Below are positions 42,149 to 50,480 of a stretch of 64,000 nucleotides of DNA, one piece after another. The DNA is from UBA2336 sp965227265 (GTDB lineage: Bacteria; Bacteroidota; Bacteroidia; Cytophagales; Cyclobacteriaceae): positions 4,041,117-4,105,116 of the forward strand of contig OZ245738.1 in the NCBI GenBank assembly GCA_965227265.1. Reading direction: 5' to 3'. The notes beneath the pieces are model-generated. The model did no database searches and was not told the DNA's origin. It saw only the letters and a list, made by a program, of their open reading frames with translations. The position numbers and the translations under genes were made by a program. Every line of letters begins with the position of its first letter. Within the stretch, counting starts at the first letter, position 1.

Positions 42149-43099
42149 TTACAGTATATGCTTTATCAAATCCTGAAGCGAGTTAAAAGATACATCAGTC
42201 GCGATCCATCTCAGGTCGGAGATTTGTATGATCGTACTTGAATTTTCCGAAATAGAAAACCCGCTTCGCTCCAGCGCATTTTTCGTCCACAAATATTCAA
42301 ATCCTTCACCAATCAACTTAACCGATTTATTCCGCCACGCTTCGTGCGCAACCTTTCCAGTCTTTAAATCAAATCCTTTAAACCGAAAAATTTCATCAAA
42401 CGAACCATTCAACACAAGATCTTCCGGAATACCGGTAATAAGTTTTTTATCATTTCCGGCTAGCCAAATAAGATCAGCTGTTTGCAAGGCAAGATCAAGT
42501 TCATGCGTTGCAACTAAAATTGCTTTGTCCGAATTCCGCGCAAGCTTTCGCAACAGATTCATAATCTCAACCCTGTTATTCAGATCAAGATGTGCAGTAG
42601 GTTCATCCAGCAATATTACTTGTGTGTCTTGAGCCAACGCACGTGCAATCATAGCCATCTGCAACTGACCATCGCTTAGTTCAAATAATTTTTTGTTGCT
42701 GATATTTTGAATATGGGTGTCATGAATGGCGCGCTCAATAATTGATTTGTCTTCATCACTCAGTTTGATATCCCAATCGAGGTATGGATATCTTCCTAAT
42801 GCCACCAATTCAGCAACCGTCATGTTAACCACATTAACGCGATCTGTTAAAACAACCGAAATTGTTTTTTGGCGGTCATCCTGAGCGGAGTCGAAGGGTG
42901 CCGCGCCTGATAGAGACTTTTGCAAACCTGCTAACGTTCGTATCAACGAAGATTTTCCAATCCCGTTCGCACCCATAAAACAAACCAGCTCGCCCGCATG
43001 AAGTTCAAGATCAATATTCTCAAACAATACGTGTTGCGTATCACCCTCTGTATACCCGACAGAAAGATTTTTTGCATGAAGTAAAATCCCCCGGCTCAT
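42149..43099 (-). CDS. ABC transporter ATP-binding protein (FecE/BtuD-type)
   Basis: 316 residues. Walker A GANGIGKSSLIRTLAG near 43-58, signature ELSDGQLQMAMIARAL, Walker B VILLDEPTAHLD, and the His switch VATHELD are present. A stretch between Walker A and the Q-loop (about residues 66-79, GAAPFDSAQDDRQ) is encoded by a copy of a dispersed-repeat-like sequence. The C-terminal 90 residues are longer than in typical FecE. It starts four bases inside the permease gene and pairs with it for siderophore-iron, haem or cobalamin import. Confidence 0.88.
   Translation of the reverse strand: MSRGILLHAKNLSVGYTEGDTQHVLFENIDLELHAGELVCFMGANGIGKSSLIRTLAGLQKSLSGAAPFDSAQDDRQKTISVVLTDRVNVVNMTVAELVALGRYPYLDWDIKLSDEDKSIIERAIHDTHIQNISNKKLFELSDGQLQMAMIARALAQDTQVILLDEPTAHLDLNNRVEIMNLLRKLARNSDKAILVATHELDLALQTADLIWLAGNDKKLITGIPEDLVLNGSFDEIFRFKGFDLKTGKVAHEAWRNKSVKLIGEGFEYLWTKNALERSGFSISENSSTIIQISDLRWIATDVSFNSLQDLIKHIL
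42874..42903. repeat. Dispersed-repeat-like insertion within the ABC ATPase gene
   Basis: Contains TCCTGAGCGGAGTCGAAGG, a sequence type that I associate with interspersed repeats in many bacterial genomes. Here it is in frame and encodes part of GAAPFDSAQDDRQ, replacing the normal beta strands between Walker A and the Q-loop. Confidence 0.5.
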
Positions 43100-44109
43100 A
43101 TCCTGATCTTTTTACTTCGCACAATCACCCAGATTACAACCGGAGCACCAATCAATGCCGTGATTGCATTAATCGGCAATACAAAATCATTTCCCGGCAG
43201 CCGCGTAAGAATATCACAAAACAGCATAACGATCCCACCCATTAACACAACGGCAGGAATTAATGTCTTATGATTAGTCGTATCAATAACAAGCCGTGCT
43301 AAATGTGGAACTGCCAGGCCAACAAAAGCAATCGGTCCACAGAAAGCAGTAACAACTCCGGTTAAAATACTTGTTCCTATAATAATGAGCAGGCGTGATC
43401 TTTTTAGATTAATACCCAGGCTCATTGCGTAATTGTCCCCTAACAGCCAAACATTTAAGGGTTTGATGGAAATAACTCCGATTGCAAGCCCGATTACAAC
43501 ACCAATTCCCAAAATCAGGATCTCAGTCCAGTTGAGGCTGCTCATGCTTCCAAAAGTCCAGATCATATAGTATTGAATATCTTCTGCCCGGCTGATGAAC
43601 TGCAGTACACTAACAATAGAGGACGTTGCTGCTCCAATCATCAACCCTATTATTAATAGAGAAACATTGTCGCGGATGCGGTGCGCAATGGCCAGTACAA
43701 GCAGGAAAATCCCCGCACACCCAACACTGGAAGCCAACGCAATAGAAAGTGAGCTTGAAAACAACGACCCCAATCCGCCAGCCATCACAACAATGGCTAC
43801 CGCCAAGCTAGCCCCGGAACTAAGCCCCAGAACATCTGGTCCAGCTAGTGGATTTCTAAATAGAGTCTGCATAAGCAAGCCTCCCAATGCCAAAGCTCCT
43901 CCAGCCAAGACGCAAGTGAAGGCTTTTGTTAGCCGAAAGTCAAAAATAATATCAGCCCAAACCGGGTTTGAAGGTTCTCCACCAGTTAAAACTTTGAGGG
44001 TTTCGGGCAGTGGAATCTTTACGCTTCCAAGAGAAATATTTACAAGAAACAGCACAATCAGCACCGAAGGCAATAGAATCCACCAGTACTTTTGCACGCT
44101 GCTTTTCAT
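43096..44109 (-). CDS. FecCD-family ABC transporter permease
   Basis: 337 residues with about ten transmembrane helices, a BtuC/FecCD fold. Hallmarks: RLTKAFTCVLAGGALALGGLLMQTLFRNPLAGPDVLGLSSGA near 53-94 and the coupling region VGLAVPHLARLV near 265-276. It forms a homodimeric channel for siderophore-iron, haem or vitamin B12. The start overlaps nothing upstream; its stop overlaps the ATPase start by four bases. The substrate-binding protein and TonB receptor are absent from the window. Confidence 0.9.
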   Translation of the reverse strand: MKSSVQKYWWILLPSVLIVLFLVNISLGSVKIPLPETLKVLTGGEPSNPVWADIIFDFRLTKAFTCVLAGGALALGGLLMQTLFRNPLAGPDVLGLSSGASLAVAIVVMAGGLGSLFSSSLSIALASSVGCAGIFLLVLAIAHRIRDNVSLLIIGLMIGAATSSIVSVLQFISRAEDIQYYMIWTFGSMSSLNWTEILILGIGVVIGLAIGVISIKPLNVWLLGDNYAMSLGINLKRSRLLIIIGTSILTGVVTAFCGPIAFVGLAVPHLARLVIDTTNHKTLIPAVVLMGGIVMLFCDILTRLPGNDFVLPINAITALIGAPVVIWVIVRSKKIRI

Positions 44110-44208
44110 CCAAATGACTTAAAAACCGCGTAATAATACTGATTTTCAGGGTTTTTGTTGAACAACTTATGGCTGGCTTTACTTTCCTGAAAATTTTAGA
44201 AGTGCCCC

Positions 44209-44238
44209 TTGCTACCTACTCTTAGTTTCCTATCTTTG
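44209..44238 (+). promoter_or_regulatory. Promoter of the rplC ribosomal operon
   Basis: TTG (44209-44211), a 19-base spacer, then TATCTTTG (44231-44238), an exact -7 TAnnTTTG. Transcription should begin near 44244, giving a 58-base leader before rplC. The stretch TATCTTTGCAG is shared with the rpsH promoter. Confidence 0.8.
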
Positions 44239-44245
44239 CAGTCCT

Positions 44246-44269
44246 TTTTGGAGCCACATAGGCCCAAAA
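44246..44269 (+). promoter_or_regulatory. Leader hairpin upstream of rplC
   Basis: TTTTGG and CCAAAA pair, with GCC pairing GGC inside them, one bulged A and an ACATA loop. It occupies the transcribed leader 32 bases before the rplC ATG. Such leaders can be ribosomal-protein binding sites, but which protein, if any, binds is not shown. Confidence 0.4.
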
Positions 44270-44301
44270 TCCTGAAAAACAAGCATTAAAAGGTTTATAC
44301 C

Positions 44302-44934
44302 ATGCCTGGAATTATAGGACGCAAAGTGGGGATGACGAACGTTTATGGTCCGGAAGGCGAGAACATCGCTTGCACCGTGATCGAAGCGGGACCCTGCACC
44401 GTCACACAAGTTAAAAATGTAGAAACTGACGGATATCGTTCAGTTCAACTCGCGTTTGGCGAAAAGAAAGAGAAAAGCACTACGAAGGCTGCTCTCGGAC
44501 ATTTCAAGAAAGCGAACACTACTCCCAAAAAATCTTTAGTTGAGTTTCGTGATTTCCGTACTGAGTACGATGGAATTGCTGAGCTCGGCAAGCAAATCAA
44601 TGTTCAGGACATCTTTAAAGAAGGCGACTTCTTAGATGCGATCGGTATCTCAAAAGGTAAAGGTTTCCAGGGCGTTGTGAAGCGTCATGGATTTGCTGGG
44701 GTGGGTGGAGCAACTCACGGTCAGCATAACCGTCTTCGTGCACCCGGTTCAATGGGTAACGCATCTTTCGCGTCACGTGTACCGAAAGGCAAGCGCTTAC
44801 CAGGACGTATGGGTAGCGATCGCGTAAAAGTTGCTAACCTGAAAGTGGTTAAGATCATGGCCGATCAGAACATCATCGTGATCAGCGGCTCGGTTCCGGG
44901 CGCTATTAATTCAACTGTAATTCTCCAGAAATAA
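44302..44934 (+). CDS. rplC: 50S ribosomal protein L3
   Basis: 210 residues. MPGIIGRKVGMTNVY begins the family, and the long extended loop GVVKRHGFAGVGGATHGQHNRLRAPGSMG, followed by KGKRLPGRMGSDRVKV, is the segment that reaches the peptidyl-transferase region. First gene of the cluster; no rpsJ (S10) precedes it, unlike the usual order. It carries its own promoter and hairpin leader and overlaps rplD by one base. Confidence 0.97.
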   Translation: MPGIIGRKVGMTNVYGPEGENIACTVIEAGPCTVTQVKNVETDGYRSVQLAFGEKKEKSTTKAALGHFKKANTTPKKSLVEFRDFRTEYDGIAELGKQINVQDIFKEGDFLDAIGISKGKGFQGVVKRHGFAGVGGATHGQHNRLRAPGSMGNASFASRVPKGKRLPGRMGSDRVKVANLKVVKIMADQNIIVISGSVPGAINSTVILQK

Positions 44935-45566
44935 TGGAAGTAGCATTATTAAAATACAGTGGTGAGAAGTCAACCAAGAAGTTAACACTTCCGGAGACTG
45001 TGTTTGGTATTGAGCCAAACGACCACGCGATATACCTGGATGTGAAAAGTTACCTCGCTAACCAGCGTCAGGGAACACACAAATCCAAGCAGCGTAACGA
45101 AATCTCTGGTTCTTCCAGAAAGCTGAAAAAACAAAAAGGAACTGGTGGAGCCCGTGCGGGTAACATCAAGAACCCGTTGTTCAAAGGTGGTGGTCGTGTA
45201 TTCGGTCCTACACCACGCGATTATTCATTCAAATTGAATAAGAAAGTAAAAGACCTGGCACGTAAGTCAGCGCTTACGTATAAGGCAAAAGACAATGCAA
45301 TTGCTGTGTTGGAAGATTTCAATTTCGATTCTCCTAAGACAAGCCAGTATGTAAAATTGCTTTCAGCGATTTCATTGACTGATAAAAAGACATTGTTCGT
45401 GCTTCCTGATAATAACAAGAATGTTGTTCTGTCTGGAAGAAACATCAAGAATTCAAAAATCACCACTGCCGATCAGATCAATACGTACGATGTGATGAAT
45501 GCTAACACCATCATCTTCGTAGAGAGCTCTGTAAGCAAGATTGAAAACTTATTAAATAAAGAGTAA
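44934..45566 (+). CDS. rplD: 50S ribosomal protein L4
   Basis: 210 residues. The conserved loop KQKGTGGARAGNIKNPLFKGGGRVFGPTPRDYSFKLNKKVK near 63-103 is the arm that lines the exit tunnel; in Proteobacteria L4 also represses its own operon, which is not evident here. The start overlaps the rplC stop (ATAATGG), and rplW follows with one-base overlap. Confidence 0.97.
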   Translation: MEVALLKYSGEKSTKKLTLPETVFGIEPNDHAIYLDVKSYLANQRQGTHKSKQRNEISGSSRKLKKQKGTGGARAGNIKNPLFKGGGRVFGPTPRDYSFKLNKKVKDLARKSALTYKAKDNAIAVLEDFNFDSPKTSQYVKLLSAISLTDKKTLFVLPDNNKNVVLSGRNIKNSKITTADQINTYDVMNANTIIFVESSVSKIENLLNKE

Positions 45567-45853
45567 TGAGTGTCCTGAAGAAACCATTGGTTACGGAAAA
45601 AGTATCTGCTCTTAACGAAAAGGGTAAGTACGGCTTTTTCGTAGACCTCAACGCCAACAAGGTAGAAATCAAGAAGGCGGTTGAAAAGCAATATGGTGTG
45701 AACGTGACAAGCGTAAACACGATGAGCATGATGGGTAAATTAAAAACCCGTTATACGAAAACAGGTATTCTTGCTGGTCGCCAGAAGAACTACAAGAAGG
45801 CCATCGTAACGCTGGCTGAAGGCGAAGTAATTGACTTTTATAGCAACGTATAA
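45566..45853 (+). CDS. rplW: 50S ribosomal protein L23
   Basis: 95 residues, the usual bacterial length. LKKPLVTEKVSALNEKGKYGFFVDLNANKVEIKKAVEKQYGV is the family core; the loop GKLKTRYTKTGILAGRQKNYKKAIVTLAEG is the tunnel-lining extension. L23 docks signal recognition particle and trigger factor at the exit. Coupled to rplD by overlapping codons. Confidence 0.97.
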   Translation: MSVLKKPLVTEKVSALNEKGKYGFFVDLNANKVEIKKAVEKQYGVNVTSVNTMSMMGKLKTRYTKTGILAGRQKNYKKAIVTLAEGEVIDFYSNV

Positions 45854-45863
45854 TTTTTAGACA

Positions 45864-46688
45864 ATGGCGTTGAAGAAATTAAGACCGATGACTCCCGGCA
45901 CTCGTCACAGAGTGGCTGCATCTTTTTCAGATGTTACAACTAACATTCCGGAGAAGTCACTCGTAGTAACCCTGAAGAAATCAGGTGGACGAAACAACAT
46001 GGGTAAAATGACTATGCGCTACATTGGCGGTGGTCATAAGCAGAAGCTTCGTATCATCGACTTCAAGCGCGAAAAAACTGGTGTACCCGCTACAGTAGCA
46101 ACTATTGAGTATGATCCATCACGTTCTGCACGTATTGCACTTTTGCATTATGCGGATGGTGAGAAAGCATACATTCTTGCTCCTGCAGGATTGGAAGTTG
46201 GTCAGCAACTTGTTTCAGGTGCTGATGTAGCTCCTGAAGTTGGTAATGCATTGCCACTTGCTAAGATCCCGGTAGGTACAATCGTACACAACGTGGAGAT
46301 TAAGCCGGGTAAAGGTGGAGCAATTGCTCGTTCAGCTGGTTCATTTGTTCAGTTGCTTGCTCGTGAGAACGGAGTAGCAACCTTGAAAATGCCTTCAGGT
46401 GAAATGCGTAACGTATTAGATCGTTGCATCGCGACAGTAGGAACTGTTTCGAACGCAGATCACATGAACGAAAGCTTGGGTAAAGCAGGTCGTAACCGTT
46501 GGAAGGGTATCCGTCCACGTACACGTCCGGTAGCGATGAACCCGGTTGATCACCCGATGGGTGGAGGTGAAGGACGTGCGTCAGGTGGACATCCACGCTC
46601 ACGTAACGGCTTGCTGTCAAAAGGTAAGAAAACCCGTCACCCGAATAAGTATTCTGATGGTTTGATCATTTCTAGACGTAAAAAATAA
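45864..46688 (+). CDS. rplB: 50S ribosomal protein L2
   Basis: 274 residues. KKLRPMTPGTRHRVAASF and the conserved C-terminal VDHPMGGGEGRASGGHPRS region, which contacts the peptidyl-transferase centre and carries the hydroxylated-histidine position in E. coli, are present. Directly overlaps rpsS (one base). Confidence 0.97.
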   Translation: MALKKLRPMTPGTRHRVAASFSDVTTNIPEKSLVVTLKKSGGRNNMGKMTMRYIGGGHKQKLRIIDFKREKTGVPATVATIEYDPSRSARIALLHYADGEKAYILAPAGLEVGQQLVSGADVAPEVGNALPLAKIPVGTIVHNVEIKPGKGGAIARSAGSFVQLLARENGVATLKMPSGEMRNVLDRCIATVGTVSNADHMNESLGKAGRNRWKGIRPRTRPVAMNPVDHPMGGGEGRASGGHPRSRNGLLSKGKKTRHPNKYSDGLIISRRKK

Positions 46689-46957
46689 TGGGACGTTCGA
46701 TAAAAAAAGGACCGTATTGCGATGCAAGACTTACTAAGAAAGTAGAAGTCGCAGAAAAGTCTGGCAAGAAGTCAGTGATAAAGACCTGGTCACGCAGATC
46801 AACAATTATCCCTGAAATGATCAGCCACACGTTCGCAGTGCACAACGGAAATAAATTTATTCCTGTTTATGTGACAGAGAACATGGTAGGCCACAAGCTT
46901 GGTGAATTTGCACCAACTCGTACTTACAGAGGTCACTCAGGTAACAGAAAAGATTAA
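46688..46957 (+). CDS. rpsS: 30S ribosomal protein S19
   Basis: 89 residues, start ATG overlapping the rplB stop. RSIKKGPYCDARLTKKVE, then IIPEMISHTFAVHNGNKFIPVYVTENMVGHKLGEFAPTRTYRGH, are S19 hallmarks; the protein binds 16S rRNA in the 30S head near S13. The antisense frame across rpsS-rplV (46857-47534) is not a gene. Confidence 0.97.
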   Translation: MGRSIKKGPYCDARLTKKVEVAEKSGKKSVIKTWSRRSTIIPEMISHTFAVHNGNKFIPVYVTENMVGHKLGEFAPTRTYRGHSGNRKD

Positions 46958-46971
46958 TCGCTAAGTGAATC

Positions 46972-47439
46972 ATGGAAGCTGTAGCTAAAAAAACTAAAAA
47001 GTCAGTTCTCAAAAGAGAGAAACGTGATGCTCGTAAGGAAGCGGCTAAAACCGGTCCTGTAACAGCACGGTTGGTAAACGTACCAACATCACCACGTAAG
47101 ATGAGACTGGTTGCGGATTTGATCCGTGGCGTTCGTGTTAACCAGGCATTGAACATTTTAAAATATGAGCCGAAAGTTGGCGCTGCCAAACTGGAGAAGC
47201 TTCTCCTGTCTGCGATCTCTAACTGGTCAGCTAAAAACTCAGAAGAGAAGCTTGAAGAAGCAGACCTTTTTGTGAAAGAAATTTTTGTAGATGGTGGTCG
47301 TATCCTTAAAAGATTACGCCCGGCTCCGCAAGGACGTGCACACCGCGTTCGCAAGCGTTCAAACCACGTGACATTAGTGGTTGACAGCTTGAAGAAAGTT
47401 GGCACTGAAGTAAAATCAACTGAAAAAGAAACCAAGTAG
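46972..47439 (+). CDS. rplV: 50S ribosomal protein L22
   Basis: 155 residues. The core begins at VTARLVNVPTSPRKMRLVADLIRG near 31-54 and ends with RAHRVRKRSNHVTLVVDS near 124-141. The first 30 residues (AVAKKTKKSVLKREKRDARKEA) are a Lys/Arg-rich extension beyond the usual 110-residue protein, a common feature of ribosomal proteins in this phylum by my recollection. L22 lines the exit tunnel together with L4. Confidence 0.95.
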   Translation: MEAVAKKTKKSVLKREKRDARKEAAKTGPVTARLVNVPTSPRKMRLVADLIRGVRVNQALNILKYEPKVGAAKLEKLLLSAISNWSAKNSEEKLEEADLFVKEIFVDGGRILKRLRPAPQGRAHRVRKRSNHVTLVVDSLKKVGTEVKSTEKETK

Positions 47440-47442
47440 GTA

Positions 47443-48288
47443 ATGGGACAAAAGATTAACCCTGTAGGATTCAGATTAGGCGTAGTTCGCGGTTGGGATT
47501 CCAACTGGTTCGGAGGCAGCAGCTTCTCTGACAAGCTTGTTGAAGATCACAAGATCCGCAAGTACGTTGACGCTCGTATCCAGAAAGGTGGTATCGCGAA
47601 AGTGGTTATCGAAAGAACATTAAAGCGCATTACCCTTACTATTCATACTGCACGTCCGGGCGTTGTTATCGGAAAAGGCGGTACTGAAGTAGATAAGATC
47701 AAAGAAGAATTGAAGAAGCTTACGGGCAAAGATGTTCAGATCAACATCTTTGAAATTAAACGTCCTGAGTTGGATGCGAAATTGGTAGGTGAATCTATTG
47801 CACAACAAATCGAGGCACGTATCTCTTACAAGCGTGCCATGAAACAAGCAATTGCTTCAGCGATCCGTGTAGGTGCAGAAGGTATTAAGATTAAAACGTC
47901 AGGTCGTTTGGCAGGTGCTGATATGGCCCGTACGGAACAATATAAAGAAGGACGTATTCCATTGCACACGTTACGTGCTGACATTGACTACGCAATTTCT
48001 GAAGCACAAACTGTTTACGGTAAGATCGGTATCAAAGTATGGATCTTCAAAGGTGAAGTTTACGGTAAGCGTGATCTTTCACCTAACATCGGAGCAGTAG
48101 CTAATGCACAACAAGGTGGCGCACAACAAGGCGGACCAAGAGGTGGTGGCAATGAGCGCGGTGGCGACAGAAGAGGAAGAGGTGGAGATAACCGTGGCGG
48201 AAGTCGTGGTGGCGATAACAGAGGTGGCGGTCGTGGTGGTGACAGCAGAGGTGCTGGAGCTGGTGCGCGTGGCCCGAGAAAAAATTAA
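47443..48288 (+). CDS. rpsC: 30S ribosomal protein S3 with Gly/Arg-rich C-terminal tail
   Basis: 281 residues; the normal S3 core spans about 1-215 (KINPVGFRLGVVRGWDSNWF, the KH-type GXXG in VVIGKGGTEVDKIKEEL near 66-82, KEGRIPLHTLRADIDYA). After position about 220 the protein continues into a 60-residue tail of Gly, Arg, Asp, Asn and Gln with multiple RGG/RGGD units (AQQGGPRGGG, GGDNRGGS). RGG boxes are known RNA-binding or phase-separating segments elsewhere. The core and its neighbours are normal. Confidence 0.96.
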   Translation: MGQKINPVGFRLGVVRGWDSNWFGGSSFSDKLVEDHKIRKYVDARIQKGGIAKVVIERTLKRITLTIHTARPGVVIGKGGTEVDKIKEELKKLTGKDVQINIFEIKRPELDAKLVGESIAQQIEARISYKRAMKQAIASAIRVGAEGIKIKTSGRLAGADMARTEQYKEGRIPLHTLRADIDYAISEAQTVYGKIGIKVWIFKGEVYGKRDLSPNIGAVANAQQGGAQQGGPRGGGNERGGDRRGRGGDNRGGSRGGDNRGGGRGGDSRGAGAGARGPRKN

Positions 48289-48313
48289 TTAAGCACTCGT
48301 AAAGTATACAGTA

Positions 48314-48733
48314 ATGTTACAACCGAAACGTACCAAGTTCAGAAAGATGCAGAAAGGCCGCGTGAAAGGCATTGCCACACGTGGACACTCTTTGGCTTTC
48401 GGATCTTTTGGTCTTAAATCACTGGAGGCAGGCTGGATCACAGCTCGTCAGTTAGAAGCAGCGCGTATCGCGGTAACCCGTGCTATGAAGCGTGAAGGTC
48501 AGGTGTGGATTCGTATTTTCCCTGACAAACCTATCACGCGTAAACCTGCCGAAGTTCGTATGGGTAAAGGTAAAGGTGCTCCTGAATATTGGGTAGCGGT
48601 TATCAAGCCAGGAACAATCCTGTTCGAAGCGGGTGGTGTTGATCGTGCAACAGCACGTGAAGCAATGCGCTTGGCTGAAGGTAAGCTTCCGTTCAAAACG
48701 AAGTTCACAGTTAGAAGGGATCACGTAGAGTAA
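48314..48733 (+). CDS. rplP: 50S ribosomal protein L16
   Basis: 139 residues. LQPKRTKFRKMQKGRVKG, then WITARQLEAARIAVTRAMKREGQVWIRIFPDKP, GKGKGAPEYWVAVIKPG and RAMREAMRLAEGKLP-like end define L16, which contacts the tRNA elbow and helps organise the A site. Twenty-five bases after rpsC. Confidence 0.96.
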   Translation: MLQPKRTKFRKMQKGRVKGIATRGHSLAFGSFGLKSLEAGWITARQLEAARIAVTRAMKREGQVWIRIFPDKPITRKPAEVRMGKGKGAPEYWVAVIKPGTILFEAGGVDRATAREAMRLAEGKLPFKTKFTVRRDHVE

Positions 48734-48740
48734 TTAAGTC

Positions 48741-48935
48741 ATGAAGACAAAAGAAATAACAGCGTTGGATGCTAAGGAGCTCAACGAAAAAATCGGAGTA
48801 GAGAAAGAGACCTTGCGTAAGATGAAATTTGCGCACCAAGTGTCTGCGATCGAGAACCCGATGAAAATGAAGGAAACACGCAAGCTTATCGCTCGTCTTA
48901 AGACTGAGTTGAGAGCTAAAGAAATTCAAAAATAA
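48741..48935 (+). CDS. rpmC: 50S ribosomal protein L29
   Basis: 64 residues, two antiparallel helices typical of L29 (ITALDAKELNEKIGVEKETLRKMKFAH, NPMKMKETRKLIARLKTELRAKEI). Located between rplP and rpsQ as in most bacteria; near the tunnel exit next to L23. Confidence 0.95.
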   Translation: MKTKEITALDAKELNEKIGVEKETLRKMKFAHQVSAIENPMKMKETRKLIARLKTELRAKEIQK

Positions 48936-48940
48936 TTCCT

Positions 48941-49204
48941 ATGGAAACTACGGAAAGAAACCTACGTAAGGAAAGAGTTGGTAAAGTAGTGAGCAACAAG
49001 ATGACGAAAAGCATCACGGTTGCTGTAGACAGACGTGTAAAGCACCCGATCTATGGCAAGTTCGTTCACAAAACAACCAAGTTCATGGCGCATGATGAGA
49101 AAAACGAGGCAGGCATTGGCGATACAGTTCGTATCTCTGAAACCCGTCCGTTGAGCAAGCTGAAGCGCTGGAGATTAGTAGAAGTTATTGAAAAAGCTAA
49201 GTAA
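48941..49204 (+). CDS. rpsQ: 30S ribosomal protein S17
   Basis: 87 residues. OB-fold with RKERVGKVVSNKMTKSITVAVDRRVKHPIYGKFVHKTTKFMAHDEKNEAGIGDTVRISETRPLSKLKRWRLVEVIEKAK covering almost the whole protein; the SITV/VERRVKHP-type motif is characteristic of S17. An early 16S rRNA binder. Six bases after rpmC. Confidence 0.95.
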   Translation: METTERNLRKERVGKVVSNKMTKSITVAVDRRVKHPIYGKFVHKTTKFMAHDEKNEAGIGDTVRISETRPLSKLKRWRLVEVIEKAK

Positions 49205-49206
49205 TT

Positions 49207-49575
49207 ATGATAAGCACAGAATCAAGACTTACCGTAGCAGATAACAGCGGAGCAAAAGAAGTTCTTTGCTTGCACATCCCGGGAGGAACCGGTAAGCGTT
49301 ACGCTTCTGTTGGAGATAAAATCGTTGTAACGATTAAATCAGCAATGCCTAATGGCCAGGTTAAGAAAGGAACAGTTTCTAAAGCCGTGGTGGTTAGAAC
49401 TAAAAAAGAGATTAGGAGAAAAGACGGATCGTATATCCGCTTTGAAGATAATGCAGCTGTTCTGTTGAACGCTCAAGACGAGCCGCGTGGTACCCGTATT
49501 TTCGGACCCGTTGCCCGTGAGCTTAGAGAGAAGCAGTTCATGAAAATCATTTCATTAGCTCCAGAAGTAATTTAA
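49207..49575 (+). CDS. rplN: 50S ribosomal protein L14
   Basis: 122 residues, the usual length. ESRLTVADNSGAKEVLCLHIPGG begins it; VKKGTVSKAVVVRTKKEIRRKDGSYIRFEDNAAVLLN and FGPVARELREKQFMKIISLAPEVI complete the family. It contacts L19 and 16S rRNA in an intersubunit bridge. Confidence 0.96.
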   Translation: MISTESRLTVADNSGAKEVLCLHIPGGTGKRYASVGDKIVVTIKSAMPNGQVKKGTVSKAVVVRTKKEIRRKDGSYIRFEDNAAVLLNAQDEPRGTRIFGPVARELREKQFMKIISLAPEVI

Positions 49576-49581
49576 GTAGTC

Positions 49582-49914
49582 ATGGAAACTAAGAGAGTAA
49601 AACTACACATCAAGAAAGGCGACACTGTAAAAGTGATTGCCGGAGATGATAAAGGTAAAGAAGGTAAAGTACTTGAAGTGATCGGCTCTAAAAACAGAGC
49701 AATCATCGAGGGTGTTAACATTATCACAAAACACCAGAAGCCATCTGCAGGTAAGCCTGAAGGTGGAATTAAGAAAACTGAAGCATCGGTTCATATAAGC
49801 AACCTCGCATTAGTAGATCCTGCATCAGGAAAAACTACCCGCGTTGGTCGCAAGGCAGATGACAAAGGAAAATTACAGCGTTACGCAAAAACAACCGGAG
49901 AATTCATAAAATAA
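49582..49914 (+). CDS. rplX: 50S ribosomal protein L24
   Basis: 110 residues. A KOW motif, HIKKGDTVKVIAGDDKGKEGKVLEVIGSKNRAIIEGVNIITKH, lies in the N-terminal half, followed by VHISNLALVDPASGKTTRVGRK. An initiator of 50S assembly. Its stop overlaps the rplE start by one base. Confidence 0.95.
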   Translation: METKRVKLHIKKGDTVKVIAGDDKGKEGKVLEVIGSKNRAIIEGVNIITKHQKPSAGKPEGGIKKTEASVHISNLALVDPASGKTTRVGRKADDKGKLQRYAKTTGEFIK

Positions 49915-50471
49915 TGGCAACTCCCAGACTAAAAGAAAAATACACGAAAGAAGTTGTACAGGCTTTGAAAACAAAGTTTGAATACACTTCTGTCATGCAA
50001 GTTCCTAAGATCGACAAGATCTGTATCAACAAAGGAATGGGTATCGCGGTAACCGATAAGAAGCTTATCGATGTTGCCCTGGAAGAAATTACTACGATCT
50101 CTGGTCAGAAAGCAGTTTCTACCAAATCGAAGAAGGACATTTCTAACTTCAAATTGAGAGCGAATGTGCCAATTGGCGTTCGGGTAACATTACGTGGTAA
50201 TACCATGTATGAATTCCTTGATCGTTTGGTGAACATCGCGCTTCCACGTGTGCGTGACTTCAAAGGCGTTAGCCCGAAAGGTTTTGATGGCCATGGTAAC
50301 TATACCCTGGGCGTGAAAGAGCAGATCATTTTCCCGGAGATATCAATTGATAAAGTAACGAAGATCAGCGGTATGGACATTACGTTCGTAACCACTGCAA
50401 AATCTGACGAAGAGAGTTTCGAATTGCTGAAAGCAATGGGAATGCCTTTCGCTAATAAAAATAACAACTAA
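49914..50471 (+). CDS. rplE: 50S ribosomal protein L5
   Basis: 185 residues. LKEKYTKEVVQALKTKFEYTSVMQVPKIDKICINKGMG and LRGNTMYEFLDRLVNIALPRVRDFKGVSPKGFDGHGNYTLGVKEQIIFPEI are typical. It binds 5S rRNA and contacts P-site tRNA. One-base overlap with rplX. Confidence 0.97.
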   Translation: MATPRLKEKYTKEVVQALKTKFEYTSVMQVPKIDKICINKGMGIAVTDKKLIDVALEEITTISGQKAVSTKSKKDISNFKLRANVPIGVRVTLRGNTMYEFLDRLVNIALPRVRDFKGVSPKGFDGHGNYTLGVKEQIIFPEISIDKVTKISGMDITFVTTAKSDEESFELLKAMGMPFANKNNN

Positions 50472-50480
50472 GTATTTGCC

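Noticed and set aside
46857..47534. 225-residue open frame on the minus strand across rpsS, rplV and rpsC
   Set aside because: It is antisense to three unmistakable ribosomal protein genes; its composition is Ser/Thr/Leu-rich as expected from the reverse of Lys/Arg-rich genes, and it matches no family.
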